A stretch of 54,278 nucleotides of DNA from an uncultured Clostridiaceae bacterium. Its GTDB lineage: Bacteria; Bacillota; Clostridia; TANB77; CAG-465. The notes under the pieces are model-generated. The model saw only the letters and a program-made list of their open reading frames with translations, did no database searches and was not told the origin of the DNA. Where the stretch lies: contig CAMVON010000006.1 in assembly GCA_947169155.1 (NCBI GenBank), positions 64,987-119,264 on the forward strand, written 5' to 3'. This document shows positions 50,792 to 54,278 of this stretch, piece by piece. Within the stretch, counting starts at the first letter, position 1; every line of letters begins with the position of its first letter. The translations under genes were made by a program, and so were the position numbers.

Positions 50792-52036
50792 TTGTTAGAT
50801 AATAATTTGAATGAAGAAATACAAAAAGCTGAGAGAAAAGAAGAAACTAAAGAAAAGATTGTTATATATACAACTAGTTTTACATTAGCTATTGTTTTTA
50901 GTGCTTTTATTCTTTTTGCTTTATATACTGTGTTCATTAAAGGAAGTCATACAGCAACAAGTAATATATTTACTCAAGAACAAATGGAAAGACTAGAATA
51001 TGCCGCATCTCTTATAGATAAGAACTACTTATACGAGTATGATACTGACGCAATGATAGATGGAGCAATTTCTGGTATGGTAAAAGGATTAGGTAATAAA
51101 TTTACATATTACCAAACTGAAGAAGAATATCAAGAAAGTCTTCAAAGTGGAAAATCAGACTATGTTGGCATTGGCGTTCATTTAACATATGATGAAGATA
51201 CAGATGTTATTCGTGTGCTTGGAACTATGCCAAATTCACCAGCAGAAAAAGCTGGCGTAATGGGTGGAGATTTAATATTCCAAGTAGATGATCTAATGAT
51301 TACTGAGGATACTTACTTTGAGGGTGTTAATAACATTAGAGGAGAAGAAGGAACTGATGTTAAACTTAGAGTTAAACGTGGAGATGAAATTCTAGAATTT
51401 GTTATAACAAGACAAAAGATTCAAGAAAATAATGTAACTTCTGAAATAATTGATGGAGTTGGATATATTAGAATATTTGCTTTTGATAATGATATATATA
51501 AACAATTTAGAACTGCATATAATGAAATATCTAATCAAGGAATTTCTGGTTTAGTAATAGATTTAAGAAATAATCCTGGTGGTTATGTAGATGATACTTT
51601 GAAAATTTTAGATATGTTTGTTGGCGAAGAAGATGTTTTAAGACTTGTAGATAAAAATGGTAAAGAAAAAGTATATAGTACAACAAATGATGAAAATATA
51701 GATATTCCTCTTGCTGTTATAGTTAATCAAAATAGTGCTAGTGCTTCTGAAATTTTTGCAAGTATAGTTATGGATTTAAATAGAGGAGAAGTATTTGGTA
51801 CACAAACTTTTGGTAAGGGTGTTGTACAATATGTTTTAAGAATAAAAGATCATGGCTCAATTGATTGTGTCGCTGCACAATACTTTACTCCAAGTGGTGT
51901 CGTTATTCAAGATAATGGTATTACTCCAACTAATGTAGTTGAAGTAGATGAAGAATATAAAAATAATACATTTATTCCAAGAGACAAAGATGCCCAATTA
52001 CAAAGGGCTTTGGAGTACATTAAAAACAAAAAGTAA
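50792..52036 (+). CDS. carboxyl-terminal processing protease, S41 family
   Basis: A 414-residue membrane-anchored serine protease starting at TTG 50792 behind AAAGGAGA. A cytosolic head of about 28 residues and one helix (about 29-51) lead to an outer N-terminal helical part, a PDZ domain (about 125-210, YVGIGVHLTYDEDTDVI, SPAEKAGVMGGDLIFQVDD) and the S41 core. The Ser-Lys dyad is in VNQNSASASEIFASI and TQTFGKGVVQ. CtpA/CtpB enzymes trim exported proteins; CtpB activates the sigma-K checkpoint in spores, and both roles are open here. Length is normal for the family. Confidence 0.92.
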   Translation: MLDNNLNEEIQKAERKEETKEKIVIYTTSFTLAIVFSAFILFALYTVFIKGSHTATSNIFTQEQMERLEYAASLIDKNYLYEYDTDAMIDGAISGMVKGLGNKFTYYQTEEEYQESLQSGKSDYVGIGVHLTYDEDTDVIRVLGTMPNSPAEKAGVMGGDLIFQVDDLMITEDTYFEGVNNIRGEEGTDVKLRVKRGDEILEFVITRQKIQENNVTSEIIDGVGYIRIFAFDNDIYKQFRTAYNEISNQGISGLVIDLRNNPGGYVDDTLKILDMFVGEEDVLRLVDKNGKEKVYSTTNDENIDIPLAVIVNQNSASASEIFASIVMDLNRGEVFGTQTFGKGVVQYVLRIKDHGSIDCVAAQYFTPSGVVIQDNGITPTNVVEVDEEYKNNTFIPRDKDAQLQRALEYIKNKK

Positions 52037-52092
52037 CAAAAATGATACAAAACTTTTCTTGAAATATATAAGAATATTAAAATAAATATATT

Positions 52093-52134
52093 AGGTGTGT
52101 TTTACTTTACATAGAAATGAAACACACCTCTTTT
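52093..52134 (+). terminator. intrinsic terminator after the S41 protease gene
   Basis: AGGTGTGTTT and AAACACACCT pair perfectly around a 17-base loop, followed by CTTTT. Confidence 0.8.
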
Positions 52135-52140
52135 GCGTTA

Positions 52141-52169
52141 TTTACAAGTACGCTAAAAAATGATATAAT
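52141..52169 (+). promoter_or_regulatory. sigma-A promoter of veg
   Basis: TTTACA (52141-52146), 17 bases, TATAAT (52164-52169). veg of B. subtilis is also known for a very strong vegetative promoter. Confidence 0.83.
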
Positions 52170-52192
52170 TCGTCACGTAAGAGGTGATAAAT

Positions 52193-52477
52193 ATGGTTTC
52201 AAAAGATTCATTAATGAAAATTAGACAAGATGTTGAAAACTATGTTGGTCAAGAAATATGTGTAAAAGCTAATGTAGGAAGAAACAAATGCATTGAAAGA
52301 AAGGGGTATATCGATAGTACTTATACTAACTTATTTGTATTTAGAGATTCTGAAACAGATAGCAAGTTATCATATAGTTACTCAGATTTAGTTACAAATA
52401 CTTTGGAACTAAGTTTACCAAGTGGAGAACCTATCACTAGATATGATTTTTCTACACCAAAGTATACAAGATTATAA
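52193..52477 (+). CDS. veg: Veg family protein
   Basis: A 94-residue protein starting at ATG 52193 behind AAGAGGTGA. IRQDVENYVGQEICVKANVGRNKCIERKGYI and SYSYSDLVTNTLELSL match the Veg (DUF1021) family. In B. subtilis Veg stimulates biofilm matrix genes through SinR and is linked to spore outgrowth. Here the neighbours do not add to that. It has its own promoter and terminator. Confidence 0.9.
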   Translation: MVSKDSLMKIRQDVENYVGQEICVKANVGRNKCIERKGYIDSTYTNLFVFRDSETDSKLSYSYSDLVTNTLELSLPSGEPITRYDFSTPKYTRL

Positions 52478-52529
52478 TTTGAAAAAGGCAATCAATTAGA
52501 GGGATTGAAAGATATATGAAAACGAGAGG

Positions 52530-52556
52530 AGAGATGAAGAAATTCATCTCTTTTTT
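52530..52556 (+). terminator. intrinsic terminator after veg
   Basis: AGAGATGAA, GAAA loop, TTCATCTCT, then T-run. Confidence 0.9.
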
Positions 52557-52692
52557 CGTTTGTTACCAAAATGTTACAAGATGTGTGAAAATTGTTGCTA
52601 TTACTAGTATACATAGATTATATGTGATTGATTATTTTTGAGTAATATTATAAACTAAAATTGTATAATTATTTATGTTAAGGGGTGAACAT

Positions 52693-54278
52693 ATGAAGAA
52701 AATATTTAATAGTAAAAAGTTTAGAATTGGAGCAGTTCTATGTGCAGTTGCAGCAATTGCTGTGACAAGTTTTAGCATTTTTGCTGCTGCAACACTAAAC
52801 TTAACAACATCTTCTAACTATCCAACTGGCGTAGGACTTGAATGGAATGTTGAAGGTGGTAATAGTTCAGACTACATGTATAAAGTATTTAAGCAAGAAG
52901 GGGATGGAACATGGCAACCAATTTCTTCAGTAGACTTTTCTAGTGATACTGAAATAGTAAAGGTTTTAAATGTTTATCCGGATGCCGAGGGAATTCCAAG
53001 AGTGACATTTAATTATGCTACTGGTGGAAGTTCAACTCTTCCAAAATCTGCTTCACTTAAAGTGTGGATGGAAGGTGGAACAATGAATGAAGGTGGAACA
53101 ATTACTAATTTCTCGGCTGTTGGTATAGATCCAGCATCTGGAAGACAATTAATTAAAGTCACTGAAGTTTCATCCACAGATTTTAATAATAATCCTAGTA
53201 TAATATGGAATTATGATGTTATGATGGTTGGTACTTGGGATATAAATGGTAGCCCAGATAATCAACCAAATAATGCGGCAGTCGCTGTAATTAAAAACTA
53301 TTTAGACGCTGGGTTTGGTGTCGTAACAGGACATGATACAATTGGTTACACATATGAGCATGGAATGAATATAATTAGAGATTATTTTGCTATTGATTCT
53401 GGTTGTTGGAATGGGCCTGGTACAAAAACTAGTAATTATGATTATGATGCTAATTGGGGATATATTTCAACACAAGCAACTGTTATAAGAGAAGATGTTT
53501 TAACATCTTATCCATGGTATTTACCTGTTGGTACTAAATTAACAATACCTCAAACACATACATGTGCTACAGCTTCACGTGGTATTGTTGCAATGGAATT
53601 GACTAACGGAAGCGAATATGGTGATGATAGAAAATTATCAAATTATCCTGGTACAGGTAATCCAAAATTTTACATATCAAGAAACAATAATGCTGTAATG
53701 ATACAAACAGGACACTCAAATTGTCAAGCAACAGATGATGAAAGAAAAGTTTTAGCAAATGCTCTTTTCTACTTAAAACAATTAACAAGTGAAACATCAT
53801 CAATGGATAATAATGTTAGAGATACTGCTAAACCTGCTAATGTTTCTGCCGAAAGTATAGATATTACAGATAAAACAAATGTAACAACATCAGTTACAAG
53901 AGTAGATAATGGATCAATATATAATTATTACGTTCAAGGCGTAAAAAGAGGTACTGGTGAAATAATTACTTCTAGCCAAAAAACATCAGAGTATAAAAGT
54001 GAGGTTAAAGGATACAGTTATGTAGTAGATAATATTGCTAATACATCAGTAGATGACACAATAGATACAACATCTAGTACATTAAACTTTGCTTTAACAG
54101 ATGGACCTAATACATACTTACATATTAAAGCAATAGATAATGCTGGAAATATAGGTGAAACTACTCATATATTAATTCATACAAATGTACCACCTACTTT
54201 GACTCTAGAGCCAGATGTAACAATATGGACTAACCAAGATGTTGCAATTACAGCTACAACAGATGATACAGATGGTAG
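52693..54278 (+). CDS. large secreted surface protein, N-terminal part (runs off the window)
   Basis: The frame is open from ATG 52693 (behind AAGGGGTGA) to the window edge, 528 residues so far. A signal peptide (basic MKKIFNSKKFR, hydrophobic core, probable cleavage after FAA at about residue 38) marks export. Residues about 165-360 form a domain with VMMVGTWDINGSPDNQ, then IKNYLDAGFGVVTGHDTIG and later VMIQTGHSNCQATDDERKVLANALFYL, the layout of a class I glutamine-amidotransferase-like or DUF5057-type domain. From about 380 on it is beta-rich, with a fibronectin-like unit (KPANVSAESIDITDKTN, HIKAIDNAGNIGETTHI). It may be a filament-associated or wall adhesin. The C-terminus, and so any anchor, is outside the window. 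Confidence 0.7.
   Translation, partial: MKKIFNSKKFRIGAVLCAVAAIAVTSFSIFAAATLNLTTSSNYPTGVGLEWNVEGGNSSDYMYKVFKQEGDGTWQPISSVDFSSDTEIVKVLNVYPDAEGIPRVTFNYATGGSSTLPKSASLKVWMEGGTMNEGGTITNFSAVGIDPASGRQLIKVTEVSSTDFNNNPSIIWNYDVMMVGTWDINGSPDNQPNNAAVAVIKNYLDAGFGVVTGHDTIGYTYEHGMNIIRDYFAIDSGCWNGPGTKTSNYDYDANWGYISTQATVIREDVLTSYPWYLPVGTKLTIPQTHTCATASRGIVAMELTNGSEYGDDRKLSNYPGTGNPKFYISRNNNAVMIQTGHSNCQATDDERKVLANALFYLKQLTSETSSMDNNVRDTAKPANVSAESIDITDKTNVTTSVTRVDNGSIYNYYVQGVKRGTGEIITSSQKTSEYKSEVKGYSYVVDNIANTSVDDTIDTTSSTLNFALTDGPNTYLHIKAIDNAGNIGETTHILIHTNVPPTLTLEPDVTIWTNQDVAITATTDDTDG

Noticed and set aside
1..54278. CRISPR arrays, tRNA or rRNA genes and insertion sequences
   Set aside because: I saw no regularly spaced direct repeats, no tRNA-like cloverleaf with a CCA end, no rRNA signature and no transposase.

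Overview
The window is low-GC (roughly 30% by eye) bacterial DNA with strong AGGAGG-type ribosome binding sites, sigma-A promoters that almost all have a 17-base spacer, and many intrinsic terminators. Endospore genes (spoIID, spoIIQ, spoIIID, spoIIM, spoIIAA, spoIIAB), PolC, Veg, a class B sortase and an intact SpoIIQ metal site point to an endospore-forming clostridial Firmicute, probably an uncultured gut-type lineage. That lineage call is inference.

Layout. Positions 1-12,024 form one operon-like run: a large TadB/TadC-like membrane platform protein, four small pilin-like proteins with a short head and one hydrophobic helix, two larger pilin-anchored proteins (one with a LamG lectin-like domain), two more anchored proteins and a secreted 923-residue protein. 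It looks like a divergent Tad/type IV filament system with unusual minor subunits. Next is a sporulation and cell-shape block (spoIID, spoIIQ, spoIIID, mbl), 12.1-15.2 kb. From 15.3 to 17.1 kb lies a two-gene operon of unknown function in which both genes are interrupted by the same kind of +1 frameshift. Then come polC, a short hpf, two cell-wall hydrolases with attenuator-like leaders, and a three-gene ABC-2 transporter behind a long structured leader (24-27 kb).

From 27.2 to 33.4 kb is a surface-adhesin block: a 1070-residue thioester-domain protein with eight SpaA/CnaB-like domains and an LPKTG anchor, a membrane-anchored thioester protein, a 1.2-kb gene-free stretch with its own promoter and terminator-like hairpin, and a 75-residue membrane protein with an MPVTGG motif. 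From 33.6 to 40.3 kb is a translation block (tsaC, adk, map, second adk, infA, rpmJ, rpsM, rpsK, rpsD, rpoA, rplQ) without secY in the expected place. The last 14 kb hold two paired two-helix membrane proteins with structured leaders, tmcAL, rnhA, spoIIM, xerD, srtB, spoIIAA-spoIIAB without sigF, hslO, two pseudouridine synthases, rpsU, a carboxyl-terminal protease, veg and the start of a large secreted protein.

The most striking signal is at 15,463-16,383. The two adjacent unknown genes each need a +1 shift inside a 17-base window of matching design (12 of 17 bases identical). Both windows centre on an in-frame CGG codon followed by one codon and a stop. Reading every coding region by eye I found no other in-frame CGG in the window, while CGA and CGC occur. 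This suggests programmed +1 frameshifting at a codon that is unassigned, or very poorly decoded, in this organism.
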